Below the pieces are notes generated by a model that was not told the origin of the DNA, ran no database searches, and was given only the letters and a program-made list of their open reading frames with translations. Shown here in pieces: positions 44,319 to 53,313 of a stretch of 64,000 nt of DNA (its first letter is position 1; each line of letters starts with the position of its first letter). The stretch is from assembly GCF_028649395.1 (NCBI RefSeq), contig NZ_JAQSUW010000015.1, positions 100,215-164,214 of the forward strand, read 5' to 3'. The translations under genes were made by a program, and so were the position numbers. The stretch is from Pseudomonas sp. Gutcm_11s. GTDB lineage: Bacteria; Pseudomonadota; Gammaproteobacteria; Pseudomonadales; Pseudomonadaceae.

Positions 44319-45224
44319 TCAGGCCTTGGCTGGTGTCGCGGCGGGTGCGCTGGGTCGCACCACCAGCCACAGCGCCACGCCGATCAGCAGGCAGCCCGGC
44401 AGGTAGTCCCAGGTCAGCGGCTCGCCCAGCAACAGGGCGCCCCAGACCACGCCGAACGGCGGGATCAGGAAGGTGGTGGTGCTGGCCTTGATCGGGCCGA
44501 TGTCGGCCAGCAGGCGGAAGTACAGGACATAGGCGAAGGCGGTGCAGACCAGGCCGAGGGCGGCCAGCGACAGCCACAAGGTGGGCCCGCCCCAGCTGGT
44601 CGGCGGCTGCCAGACCAGGCTGCCGGCGAACAGCGGCAGCTGGAACACACTGGCACCGACCAGGCTGGCGAAGGCAACCAGGCGGTTGTCCAGGCCCAGC
44701 GGGCCGATCCAGCGGCGGGTGAGGAAGCCGGCGAAGCCGTAGCAGGTGGTGGCCACCAGGCAGGCAGCGGCGCCCAGCAACAGCGGCAGGTCGAAGTCGA
44801 TCGGGCCGGTGCGGGTCAGCACGGCCACGCCGAGCAGACCGAGGGCGACGCCTGCGGCCTTGCTGGCGGTCATCGCCTCGCTGAAGAACAGCGCACCGAT
44901 CAGCACGCCCATCAGCGGCGTGGTGGCGTTGAAGATCGACGAGTAGCCGGCCGGCAGCACCAGCGCGGCCAGGCAGTACATCACCGATGGCAGGCCGGCG
45001 TTGATCACCCCCAGCACCAGGCAGGCGCGGAACTTGCCCTGGTAGTTCCACACCGGGCGCATCAGCAGGAGGAAGGCCAGCAGGCCGAGGGCGCCGAGGC
45101 TGGCGCGGAAGAAGGCGGTGGGCAGGCTGCCCAGCACGGGTACGGCGATGCGCATGAACAGGAAGCTGGCACCCCAGATGGCGGCAAGCAGCAGCAGGCG
45201 AAGCAGGTCGGCGGGTCTCATCAA
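44319..45224 (-). CDS. DMT superfamily transporter (EamA family)
   Basis: 301 residues with ten predicted helices in two EamA repeats: IWGASFLFMRIAVP (repeat 1 start), RACLVLGVINAGLPSVMYCL, and the second repeat with PTSWGGPTLWLSLAALGLVCTAFAYVLYF and KASTTTFLIPPFGVVWGALLLGE. The RhaT/EamA drug/metabolite exporters have this pattern. Substrate unknown. Ends at the cysK terminator. Confidence 0.9.
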   Translation of the reverse strand: MMRPADLLRLLLLAAIWGASFLFMRIAVPVLGSLPTAFFRASLGALGLLAFLLLMRPVWNYQGKFRACLVLGVINAGLPSVMYCLAALVLPAGYSSIFNATTPLMGVLIGALFFSEAMTASKAAGVALGLLGVAVLTRTGPIDFDLPLLLGAAACLVATTCYGFAGFLTRRWIGPLGLDNRLVAFASLVGASVFQLPLFAGSLVWQPPTSWGGPTLWLSLAALGLVCTAFAYVLYFRLLADIGPIKASTTTFLIPPFGVVWGALLLGEPLTWDYLPGCLLIGVALWLVVRPSAPAATPAKA

Positions 45225-45343
45225 ACGGCTCCAGACAGGAGCCGTCAGATTACGCCGCCGGCTGGGCGGCGCAATCCGCAGATGGCTTTCAAATCGCCCG
45301 TACAGTTGCGCGAGTGCGGGCCGGTACAGTGATCAGCATTACC

Positions 45344-46084
45344 TCAGAAGGTCTTGCTCACGCTGGCCACCACGGTGGCGGTGCAGGCGTCGGTGAAGCC
45401 GTAGTTGCTGAAGCACTCGGCTTCCGACAGGTCAGTGTCGACGTAGCTCAGGCCCCAGGTGACGTCGAAGAAGTCACGGGTCAGTTTCACCTCCCACTCG
45501 CGGTAGGAATCCCTGGACTGGCCGCTGTTCGACCAGAACAGCGGGTCCTTCAGGTCCATGCGCCCGTAGCGCAGGTCCAGGCCGATCTCCAGCGGCAGCT
45601 GGGTCTCGTAGCCGACCCAGGTGTAGAGGGTGTCCTGATCCTCGCCGATGAAGTTGCCCAGGTCGCGGGAGTAGTAGGCCGCGGCCTTGAAGCCATAGGC
45701 GTTGAGGATGGCGTAGGCCTCGCTCTGGTTGAACTGGCTCTCCTTGGGGTAGGCGTACTTGATGTAGCCGAGGTCGAGGCTGACCGCCTCGGTCGCCTGC
45801 CAGTACCAGCCGGCGTAGTAGTCCACTTCCTGGCGGGTCTTGAGGCCGTAGCCGAAGTCGACGTTGGAGGTCCACACGCCGGCATACAGGCCGCTGCTGT
45901 GGCCCAGGGTGGCGCCGGCCTGCAGCGCGGGGTCGCCCTGGGTCTGCGAGATGCCGCGGGTGCGGTAGTCGCTGGCCAGGGTGAGGTCGATGTCGACGAA
46001 GAAGTCGTCGTTGATCGGCACGGCCTGGCTGCTCAGGGGTGTCAGGGCCAGGCCGGCGAGGAGGAGGGCGGTAGAGCGTTTCAT
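45344..46084 (-). CDS. TorF-family putative outer-membrane porin
   Basis: 246 residues from ATG 46084. Signal peptide MKRSTALLLAGLALTPLSSQA, then beta-barrel repeats DLTLASDYRTRGISQTQGDPALQAG, SGLYAGVWTSNVDFG, EVDYYAGWYWQATEAVSLDLGYIKYAYP (ends quoted only), typical of TIGR02001 porins, with the C-terminal aromatic VSKTF. Its gene follows the amidohydrolase gene by 100 bases that include a strong stem-loop, so the two may form an operon whose porin admits the amidohydrolase substrate (inference). Confidence 0.87.
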   Translation of the reverse strand: MKRSTALLLAGLALTPLSSQAVPINDDFFVDIDLTLASDYRTRGISQTQGDPALQAGATLGHSSGLYAGVWTSNVDFGYGLKTRQEVDYYAGWYWQATEAVSLDLGYIKYAYPKESQFNQSEAYAILNAYGFKAAAYYSRDLGNFIGEDQDTLYTWVGYETQLPLEIGLDLRYGRMDLKDPLFWSNSGQSRDSYREWEVKLTRDFFDVTWGLSYVDTDLSEAECFSNYGFTDACTATVVASVSKTF

Positions 46085-46129
46085 GGGTGCTATCTCGATG
46101 TTGTGGTTGTTTTGGCAGATAGGCGGCAA

Positions 46130-46154
46130 GGCTTCGCCAGCCCCCGGCGAAGCC
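46130..46154 (-). other. Stem-loop between amidohydrolase and porin genes
   Basis: GGCTTCGCC-AGCCCCC-GGCGAAGCC: perfect 9-bp stem with a 7-base loop. A third copy of the arm, GGCGAAGC, follows just beyond 46154. It lacks a T tract, so it looks like an intercistronic mRNA-stability or partial-attenuation element rather than a terminator. Confidence 0.6.
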
Positions 46155-46183
46155 GGGAGTGGGCGAAGCGGTGGAACTGGTTG

Positions 46184-47917
46184 TTATTGGGCGGGGGCGT
46201 AGACCTGGCGACCGGCGAACCAGGTTTGCAGCACCTGGGTGTCGCCGAGGGCCTTGTCGTCGACGCTGAACACGTCGCGGTCGACCACCACGAAGTCGGC
46301 CTGCTTGCCGGCTTCCAGCGAGCCGATGCTCTGCTCCAGGCCGATGGTTCGCGCGGCGTTGATGGTGTAGGCGTAGAACATTGTCTCGCGGTCCAGGCGC
46401 TCGTCGGCGTTGAGCACGCCCTTGTCACCCTCGCGGGTCGACGCCTGGGCGATGGCCAGCCAGGGGTTGGGCGTGGACACCGGCCAGTCGCTGGCGCCGG
46501 CGATGGTCGCACCATTGGCCAGCAGCGAGTGCGCCGGGTACTGGTAGCGGAAGGCGAAGGCGCTGACGTAGGGCTTGACCAGGTCCAGAGTGTATTCGTC
46601 ACCGGCGGCCCACAGCAGCTGCATCGAGGCGATCACGCCCAGCGGCTTGAAGCGCGCGAACTCCTTGGGATTGACCAGCTGCAGGTGGGTTATCGAGTGG
46701 GTCACGCCACTCTGCCGGTCCTTGCGCGCCTGCTCGATGCCGTTGAGCGACTCACGCACGGCGCGGTCGCCGATGGCGTGGATGTGCACCAGCCAGCCGC
46801 GGGCGTCGGCGGCGCTGACCAGCTCGCCGAAGTGCGCCGGGTCGATCAGCAGTTCGCCCTGCTTGAGCGAGTTGCTGTACGGGTCGATCAGCGCCGCGCT
46901 CTGCGCCGGGAACTCCAGCACGCCGTCGGCGAACACCTTGATCCCCGGCAGGCTCAGGTTGGGCACGTTGGCGAACTGCTGACGCACCTTGTCCAGCACT
47001 TCCAGATCGGCCGGGCGGCTCTTGGGGTTGGCCACCAGCAGGGCGGCGACGTGGGCATTCAGGCCGCCTTTCTCGGCCAGGGCCTTGTAGGCCGGCAGCA
47101 CGCCGACGCTCTTCTCGGTGGGCTTGAGGTCGAACACCGCCTCGCCCGGCGCGGCGTTGGACGCCGGGTCCATCCAGGCGGTGATGCCCAGGCTGTTGTT
47201 CAGTTGCACCGCGGCTTCGGCGCCGCGCAGCAGCTCGTCCGGGCTCACGGCCGGCAGCACGCTGGCGACCCGATCCCAGCCGGCGTCGACCAGGAAGCCG
47301 CTGGGCTCGCCGTTCTTCAGCAGGCCGATGGTGTCGCGCTCGCCCTTGGGCAGACGGGCCACCAGCGCCTTGTCGATGCCGGCGCGTTTGAGCATGGCGG
47401 CGTTGGCCCAGGCGGTGTGGTGGTCGCTGCCGACGAAGACGATGGGCAGCTTTTCCCACTCGCCATGGTTGAAGCGCTGGCCCATGGCCTCGGCCTGGGA
47501 CCAGACGCCGGAGTTCATGCCGCCGACCTGCAGCACGTCGCCGTGCACCGCTCGGCCGTCGGCCTGCCAGCCGCGCAGGCGCTTCTCCAGTTCGTCGACG
47601 CTGACCAGCTCGTCTTCCATGTTGGCGGCGGCCAGCTCCAGGCCGCCGAACACGGCGTGCGAGTGGGTGTCGATCAGGCCGGGCACCAGGGTCTTGCCTG
47701 CGAGGTCGACGAGCAGGGTGGAGGCATCGGCCAGGGCCTTGATCTCGGCGTCGCTACCGGCGCGCAGGATCTTGCCGTCTTCCACGGCGATGGCCTGTAC
47801 CTGTGGCTGGGCCTGGTTGGCGGTGAACACCTTGCCGTTGAACAGCACCAGATCGGCGGCGGCCATGGCTTCCATCGAGGAAAAAGCCAATGCACTTGCA
47901 AGCAACGCTCTTTTCAC
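46184..47917 (-). CDS. Secreted amidohydrolase (YtcJ-like, amidohydrolase 3 family)
   Basis: 577 residues with a signal peptide (1-20, ending AMAA). Metal-binding HSH motif in GLIDTHSHAVFGG, catalytic-face segments VHIHAIGDRAVRESL, GASDWPV and an end with GLEQSIGSLEAGKQADFVVVDRDVF. These are YtcJ-type metal-dependent hydrolases that act on amides or lactams. The presence of a signal peptide is unusual for the family's cytosolic members, placing it in the periplasm with the downstream porin. The divergent LysR gene may regulate it. Confidence 0.88.
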   Translation of the reverse strand: MKRALLASALAFSSMEAMAAADLVLFNGKVFTANQAQPQVQAIAVEDGKILRAGSDAEIKALADASTLLVDLAGKTLVPGLIDTHSHAVFGGLELAAANMEDELVSVDELEKRLRGWQADGRAVHGDVLQVGGMNSGVWSQAEAMGQRFNHGEWEKLPIVFVGSDHHTAWANAAMLKRAGIDKALVARLPKGERDTIGLLKNGEPSGFLVDAGWDRVASVLPAVSPDELLRGAEAAVQLNNSLGITAWMDPASNAAPGEAVFDLKPTEKSVGVLPAYKALAEKGGLNAHVAALLVANPKSRPADLEVLDKVRQQFANVPNLSLPGIKVFADGVLEFPAQSAALIDPYSNSLKQGELLIDPAHFGELVSAADARGWLVHIHAIGDRAVRESLNGIEQARKDRQSGVTHSITHLQLVNPKEFARFKPLGVIASMQLLWAAGDEYTLDLVKPYVSAFAFRYQYPAHSLLANGATIAGASDWPVSTPNPWLAIAQASTREGDKGVLNADERLDRETMFYAYTINAARTIGLEQSIGSLEAGKQADFVVVDRDVFSVDDKALGDTQVLQTWFAGRQVYAPAQ

Positions 47918-48023
47918 AGCAGACCCCTTGTTTTTATTGAGTTGGCAGGGAGACTAGCGAGCAAGGCGAATGGGCAGAACGGCCTGTTTGCGCAAAAACC
48001 TTTTGCCTGATTGGAAAAAGACC

Positions 48024-48947
48024 ATGGACAAGTTCAGCGCCCTCAGCATGTTCGTCGCCGCCGCCGAGCAGGGCAGTTTCAGCCGCGCCGCCGAGTTGCT
48101 GGGCAAGACGCCCTCGGCGCTGACCAAGGCGGTCGGCCATCTGGAGCGCGAGCTGGGCGCGGCGCTGTTCGAGCGCAGCACGCGGCGCATCGTGCTGACC
48201 GAGGCCGGGCGCCTGTACCTGGATACCGCGCGCCAGGTACTGCAGCGCCTGCGCGACGCCGGCGAGGAGATCGACCAGCTGCAGAACGGCCTGCAGGGCA
48301 GCCTGCGCCTGACCGCGGCGCTGGCCTTCGGCCCGGCCTTTCTCGAGCGGGTGTGTGCCGGCTTCCTCGCCGAATACCCGCAGATTCGCCTGCACGTGGA
48401 CCTGAGCGACGACTTCGTCGACCTGGTCGAGGCCGGCTATGACCTGGCCCTGCGCGAGGGGCCCAGCGACCTGCCCGGGCTGATCGCCAGGGTTATCGGA
48501 CGCAACCGCATCTTCCTCTGCGCCAGCCCCGAGTACGTCGCGCGCAACCCGCAGCCGCTGACACCGCAGACCATCGAGGAGCACGACTGGCTGATGTACA
48601 CCCACCCGGCCCTGGGCCGCGATGGCTGGTGGGTGGACCGCGACAACCTGCGCATCCGCCTGCCGCACCCCAAGCGGGTACGCATGGAGAGCGACAACTA
48701 CCACCTGCTGCTGGCCAATGCCCTGGCCGGCCACGGTGTGCTGCACACCCCGCAGTGGAGCGCCATGGACCTGCTGGATGAAGGCCGGCTGGTACGCCTG
48801 ATGACCGATTACCGCATCGACCCGGATGCCTTCGGCGACAACATCCTCGCCGTCTATCCCAGCCACCGACGGGCCAGCGGCAAGGTGCTGGCCTTCATCG
48901 ATTACCTGCAGGGTTACCTGGCCCGCACCATGGAAGTTGACCGATAG
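48024..48947 (+). CDS. LysR family transcriptional regulator
   Basis: 307 residues from ATG 48024 (the frame opens earlier at 47970 but MDKFSALSMFVAAAEQGSF is the normal start). HTH SFSRAAELLGKTPSALTKAVGHLERELG, then the CrgA/DmlR-like effector domain. Divergent from the amidohydrolase gene and upstream of the acyl-CoA ligase operon, so it could control either; sequence alone does not decide. Confidence 0.9.
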   Translation: MDKFSALSMFVAAAEQGSFSRAAELLGKTPSALTKAVGHLERELGAALFERSTRRIVLTEAGRLYLDTARQVLQRLRDAGEEIDQLQNGLQGSLRLTAALAFGPAFLERVCAGFLAEYPQIRLHVDLSDDFVDLVEAGYDLALREGPSDLPGLIARVIGRNRIFLCASPEYVARNPQPLTPQTIEEHDWLMYTHPALGRDGWWVDRDNLRIRLPHPKRVRMESDNYHLLLANALAGHGVLHTPQWSAMDLLDEGRLVRLMTDYRIDPDAFGDNILAVYPSHRRASGKVLAFIDYLQGYLARTMEVDR

Positions 48948-49136
48948 GGTCAATCGCACCGAGCGCTTGGGTCATTGAGAGGAAGTGGAGGGCAGACCTA
49001 ACCTGCGTCGATCCCCTGGGGAATGAGGGGCGCCGGACGCGCGAAGCAGGGCTAGGCTCCTGCACGCGAACTGGCGTGTTTGCACGCCTGATCCGGCATC
49101 GCGCGCTTCGACAAGAACAAGAACAAGGGACCTGAC

Positions 49137-50777
49137 ATGACCGAACAACTGCCGCTGCAACGATTCCAGCACTGGTTGGAGGTGGCGCCCGAGCGGGTCT
49201 GGCTGCGCCAGCCGGTGGACGGCGTGTGGCACGACGTCACCTGGCGCCAGGTCGACGACCAGGCCCGGCGCCTGGCCAGTGCACTGCAGGCCCTGGGTTG
49301 CCAGCCGGGCGACCGCGTGGCGCTGCTGGCGAAGAACTGCGCGGAGTGGTTCGTCAGTGACCTGGCGATCATGTTCGCCGGGCTGGTCAGCGTGCCGCTG
49401 TACCCGCTGCAGTCCGCCGAGAGCGTGGCCTATGTGCTGGAACATGCCGGCTGCAAGGCGATCATCCTCGGCAAGCTGGACGAGCCGGAAAAGCTGGAAA
49501 CCGGCATCGGCCCGCAGGTGGTGCGCATCGCCATGCCCTATCCGACCCTGCGCGCCGATTACCAGTGGCACGCGCTGCTGGCCGCGCACGAGCCGCTGCA
49601 GCAGGCACACGAGCAGCAGGGCGACGAGCTGCTGAGCATCCTCTATACCTCCGGCACCACCGGCCAGCCCAAGGGCGCCATGCTCTCGGCGCGGGCCATG
49701 GCCTTCGCTGCGACCAACTCGGTGCTGGAGATGAAGATCGGCCAGCACGACCGCTTCTTCTCCTACCTGCCGCTGTCGCACGCCGCCGAGCGCTTCCTGG
49801 TGCAGATGAACAGCCTGTACAGCGGCGCCAGCGTGGCCTTCGTCGAATCCCTGGAGACCTTCGCCAGCGACCTGCGCCAGGTGCGGCCGACCGTATTCTT
49901 CTCCGTGCCGCGGCTATGGACGCGCTTCCAGCAGGGCGTGCTGGAGCGCCTGCCGGCACAACGCCTCGACCGACTGTTGCGCCTGCCCTTCATCGGCACG
50001 CTGGTGGCACGCAAGATCCGCCAGGGCCTCGGCCTGGGCAAGGCGCGCATCCTGGTCTCGGGCGCGGCCTCGATCTCGCCGGCGCTGCTGGACTGGTACC
50101 GACGCCTGGGCATGACCCTCTGCGAGGGCTACGGCATGACCGAGAACTTTGCCTACGGCTGCTTCAACCGTCCGGGCCAGGTGCGCCTGGGCAGCGTCGG
50201 CCGGCCCATGCCGTTCCTCGAAATGCGCCTGGCGGAGAACGGCGAGGTGCAGTTCCGCAGCCCGACCCTGATGCAGGGCTACTACCGTGAACCGGCCCTG
50301 AGCGCCGAGGCGCTGGCCGGTGGCTGGCTGCACACCGGCGACAAGGGCGAGGTGGATGCCGACGGCTACCTGCGCATCACCGGCCGGGTGAAGGACATCT
50401 TCAAGACCAGCAAGGGCAAGTACGTGGCGCCGGCGCCCATCGAGGGGCAGATCGCCCGCAACACCTGGGTCGAGCAGGTCTGCCTGATGGGCAGCAACCG
50501 CGACCAGCCGCTGGCCCTGATCGAGCTGTCGCCAGCCGCCCGCGCCGAGCCGCGCGAGCGCATCGCCGCCGACCTGCAGGCGACCCTGCACGGCCTGAAC
50601 GCCGAACTGCAGCCCCACGAGCGCCTTAGCCACCTGCTGCTGGTGCGCGACAGCTGGACCGTGGACAACGGCTGCATGACCCCGACCATGAAAATCCGCC
50701 GCAACGTGCTGGAGACCCGGTATGCCGACCTGGTCGCCGAGCTGCCGGCCGAACCCTCTCTGCACTGGGAAAACTGA
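49137..50777 (+). CDS. Long-chain acyl-CoA synthetase-like AMP-binding ligase
   Basis: 546 residues. P-loop LLSILYTSGTTGQPKGAML, LVSGAASISPALLDWY, EGYGMTENFAYGCFN and GDKGEVDADGYLRITGRVKDIFKTSKGKYV (ends quoted) match long-chain fatty acid CoA ligases (LC-FACS) of the bacterial FadD15/Faa type. It makes acyl-CoA with ATP. The next gene, a CaiB/BaiF CoA-transferase, starts 2 bases after its stop, so the pair is one operon. Confidence 0.91.
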   Translation: MTEQLPLQRFQHWLEVAPERVWLRQPVDGVWHDVTWRQVDDQARRLASALQALGCQPGDRVALLAKNCAEWFVSDLAIMFAGLVSVPLYPLQSAESVAYVLEHAGCKAIILGKLDEPEKLETGIGPQVVRIAMPYPTLRADYQWHALLAAHEPLQQAHEQQGDELLSILYTSGTTGQPKGAMLSARAMAFAATNSVLEMKIGQHDRFFSYLPLSHAAERFLVQMNSLYSGASVAFVESLETFASDLRQVRPTVFFSVPRLWTRFQQGVLERLPAQRLDRLLRLPFIGTLVARKIRQGLGLGKARILVSGAASISPALLDWYRRLGMTLCEGYGMTENFAYGCFNRPGQVRLGSVGRPMPFLEMRLAENGEVQFRSPTLMQGYYREPALSAEALAGGWLHTGDKGEVDADGYLRITGRVKDIFKTSKGKYVAPAPIEGQIARNTWVEQVCLMGSNRDQPLALIELSPAARAEPRERIAADLQATLHGLNAELQPHERLSHLLLVRDSWTVDNGCMTPTMKIRRNVLETRYADLVAELPAEPSLHWEN

Positions 50778-50779
50778 AC

Positions 50780-51955
50780 ATGAAAGGCCCGTTGTCCTCG
50801 CTGAAAGTCCTCGACTTCTCCACCCTGCTGCCGGGGCCGTTCGCCTCGCTGCTGCTCGCCGATATGGGCGCCGAGGTGCTGCGCGTCGAGTCGCCCAGCC
50901 GTGTCGACCTGGTGCGCGTGCTGCCGCCGCATGTGGATGGCGTCTCCACCAGCCACGCCTACCTCAACCGCAACAAGCGCTGCCTGGCGCTGGACCTGAA
51001 GAAGCCCGAGGCGCTGGAGGTGGTGCGGCGCCTGGTGGCCGAGTACGACATCGTGCTGGAGCAGTTCCGCCCAGGCGTGATGGACAAGCTCGGCCTCGGC
51101 TACGAGGCGCTCAAGGCGATCAACCCGCGGCTGATCTACGTCTCGATCACCGGCTACGGGCAGAGCGGGCCGTACAAGGATCGCGCCGGCCATGACCTCA
51201 ACTACCTGGCCCTGAGTGGCCTGGCCAGCTACACCGGACGCAGCGACAGCGGCCCGCTGCCGCTCGGCGTGCAGGTGGCGGACATCGCTGGCGGCTCGCT
51301 GCACGGGGTGATCGGTCTGCTTGCCGCAGTGATCGCCCGGCAGAGCAGCGGCATCGGTCAGCACGTGGACATCAGCATGACCGACTGCGCCTTCAGCCTG
51401 CATGCCATGGCCGGCGCCGGCTACCTGGCCGGCGGCGTGGAGCCGGACATGCAGAACCAAGTGCTCAACGGCGGCAGCTTCTACGACTACTACCGCACCC
51501 GCGATGGTCGCTGGCTGTCGGTGGGCAGCCTGGAACCGCAGTTCATGCAGCAGTTCTGCGCCGCTCTCGGCCGCCCGGAACTGGCCGCTCTGGGGTTGTC
51601 GCCCAAGGACCAGCAGCGCCTCAAGGAGGAGATCGCCATTGAGGTGGAGAAACACGACCTGGCCGAGTGGCAGCATCGCTTCGCCGAGGTGGACGCCTGC
51701 GTCGAACCGGTGCTGAAGCTCTCCGAAGCGGTCGAGCATCCGCAGCTCAAGGCGCGTGGCGTGGTCACCGAGGTCCCGCGCGAGGGCAAGGCCGCACAGC
51801 GGCAGATCGCCTGCCCGATTCGTTTCTCGCAGGGGCTGCAGCCACCACGGCATATCGGCGCAGCGGTCGGCGCGCACAGCAACGAGGTGCTGCGCGAGCT
51901 GGGTTATGGCGAGGATGAGATTGCCGCGCTCAGGGCGAGCAAGGCGCTGGGCTGA
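50780..51955 (+). CDS. CaiB/BaiF family CoA-transferase
   Basis: 391 residues, family length. PGPFASLLLADMGAEVLRVESP, NRNKRCLALDLKKPEALEVVRRL, GYGQSGPYKDRAGHDLNYLAL, and GIGQHVDISMTDCAFSL with the conserved catalytic Asp (in SMTD) are family III CoA-transferase signatures, near the alpha-methylacyl-CoA racemase branch. It may act on the product of the ligase upstream, either by CoA transfer or epimerisation. Confidence 0.92.
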   Translation: MKGPLSSLKVLDFSTLLPGPFASLLLADMGAEVLRVESPSRVDLVRVLPPHVDGVSTSHAYLNRNKRCLALDLKKPEALEVVRRLVAEYDIVLEQFRPGVMDKLGLGYEALKAINPRLIYVSITGYGQSGPYKDRAGHDLNYLALSGLASYTGRSDSGPLPLGVQVADIAGGSLHGVIGLLAAVIARQSSGIGQHVDISMTDCAFSLHAMAGAGYLAGGVEPDMQNQVLNGGSFYDYYRTRDGRWLSVGSLEPQFMQQFCAALGRPELAALGLSPKDQQRLKEEIAIEVEKHDLAEWQHRFAEVDACVEPVLKLSEAVEHPQLKARGVVTEVPREGKAAQRQIACPIRFSQGLQPPRHIGAAVGAHSNEVLRELGYGEDEIAALRASKALG

Positions 51956-51958
51956 GGA

Positions 51959-52453
51959 TTACTCGACCCGCTGCTCGCCGCTGAATACCAGGGTCGCCCG
52001 GCAGCGCCGGCAGAAGTAGCGCCGCCCCTGGGCGACCAGGCGGTGGCGTTGGCCGGAGAAGGGGAACTCGCCTTCCGGGCACTGGCACAGATAGAGGTAG
52101 CGGGTGACCTTGCGCCGGCCGATGTCGTAGTTGTGGCAGCGATCCGGCGGCAGCTCGTAGACACCACGCATGATCAGCTGCCACTCCTCGCCATGCGGCT
52201 GGATGCGCCCGCCGAACAGCTGGTGCGCCACCAGGTGGGCGACCTCGTGGGCCACCGTCTGTTTGAGGAAGTGCTCGCGGTTCTCCGCGTACAGCTTGGG
52301 ATTGAAGCGCAGCAGGTTCTCGTGCAGGTGCGCTACGCCGGCCTTTTGGCCGCGCAGCTTGAAGCTGACCTCGGGACGGGGGAACGAGCGCTTGAAGAAG
52401 CCTTCGGCCTGCAGGTAGCAGGCTTCGACGCGGGCATGGAGCAGTTCGGGCAT
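51959..52453 (-). CDS. sprT: SprT-family zinc metalloprotease
   Basis: 164 residues from ATG 52453. HEVAHLVAHQLFG carries the HExxH zinc site, with C-terminal CQCPEG and CRRC pairs that bind a second zinc, as in E. coli SprT. The SprT family is related to eukaryotic SPRTN, which digests DNA-protein crosslinks; the bacterial function is unproven. The stop faces that of the CoA-transferase gene across 3 bases. Confidence 0.92.
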   Translation of the reverse strand: MPELLHARVEACYLQAEGFFKRSFPRPEVSFKLRGQKAGVAHLHENLLRFNPKLYAENREHFLKQTVAHEVAHLVAHQLFGGRIQPHGEEWQLIMRGVYELPPDRCHNYDIGRRKVTRYLYLCQCPEGEFPFSGQRHRLVAQGRRYFCRRCRATLVFSGEQRVE

Positions 52454-52504
52454 GGGGCGATTATGCCGCATCGCCCCGCGTAGCTAAACCGACCGCTGGT
52501 CGAG

Positions 52505-53176
52505 TCAGTCGTTGCTGTGTTGCTGCTCCTGCACCGTCGGCCTTTCCTCGCGGGTCGAGTAGCCCTGTTCCGGCGCGGTGCGCTCGTAGACCGGGTCCAT
52601 GTAGTAGTGCCAGTGCAGGATGGCCGAGACCAGCAGCGTCACCACCGCCAGCACCGCGACCGCCCAGACCGAGCCGGCGTAGACCATGCCCTGCTGCTGG
52701 CGCAGGCGCATGAAGGTGGGCAGGCCGACGAACAGCAGGAAGGTCGAATAGGCACAGGCCAGGCCCAGCGCCAGTACCGCGATCCAGCGGCTCGGGTAGA
52801 TGGCCACGAGCCCGGCGAGGAAGAACGGCGTGGCGGTGTAGGCGGCGAAGCCGATGCACTGGTTCAGGCTGGGGCGTGCATCGAAGGTCCGCGACATCCA
52901 GCGGATGAAGCCGCCCATGATCAGGGTGCCGACCAGTGCGGTGAGGTAGACGTTGAGGGCCAGCAGCAGGGCGCTGCCCTCGGCGAGCCGCACGCGCTCA
53001 TCCTCGACCAGGCTCCAACCCACCTCGCTGGTACCGACGAACAGGCTCACGGCGGGAATCATCGCGAGCAGCAGCAGGTGGCCCAGGTAGTGCGCGGGAT
53101 GCTGTTCCTCTTCCTGGCGGATCTCGTGCCAGGCGGCGTCCGGGTGGGTAAACAGGTTGACGAAGTGCGGCGTCAT
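52505..53176 (-). CDS. Yip1 family membrane protein (first of tandem pair)
   Basis: 223 residues from ATG 53176. FVNLFTHPDAAWHEIRQEEE is the Yip1/DUF start, followed by five helices (LGHLLLLAMIPAVSLFVG, FAAYTATPFFLAGLVAIYP, LALGLACAYSTFLLFVGLP). The family is related to eukaryotic Yip1 with no known bacterial role. About 50% similar by eye to the next gene, so it is a local duplication. Confidence 0.85.
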   Translation of the reverse strand: MTPHFVNLFTHPDAAWHEIRQEEEQHPAHYLGHLLLLAMIPAVSLFVGTSEVGWSLVEDERVRLAEGSALLLALNVYLTALVGTLIMGGFIRWMSRTFDARPSLNQCIGFAAYTATPFFLAGLVAIYPSRWIAVLALGLACAYSTFLLFVGLPTFMRLRQQQGMVYAGSVWAVAVLAVVTLLVSAILHWHYYMDPVYERTAPEQGYSTREERPTVQEQQHSND

Positions 53177-53275
53177 GGGCGCGTTCCTCTGCAGGGTTGG
53201 CCATAACGGCTTAGAACTGCGCAGGTGTCGCCAGGGTTCAACTTTCCGGCTGGAAGGAACGTGCGTGCAATGAAA

Positions 53276-53295
53276 AGGCCGCCCGTAGGCGGCCT
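53276..53295 (-). terminator. Terminator after the second Yip1 gene
   Basis: AGGCCGCC-TACG-GGCGGCCT followed by TTTTCATT on the minus strand, 18 bases past the stop of the 53314-53913 gene. It separates the two Yip1 genes transcriptionally. Confidence 0.75.
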
Positions 53296-53313
53296 GGTGC
53301 AGACGATACAGAC

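Noticed and set aside
45314..48010. 898-residue plus-strand open frame opposite the porin and amidohydrolase genes
   Set aside because: High GC keeps the antisense frame open. The residue composition is Val/Gly/Gln/His-rich with no domain, and the minus-strand genes have clear family motifs.
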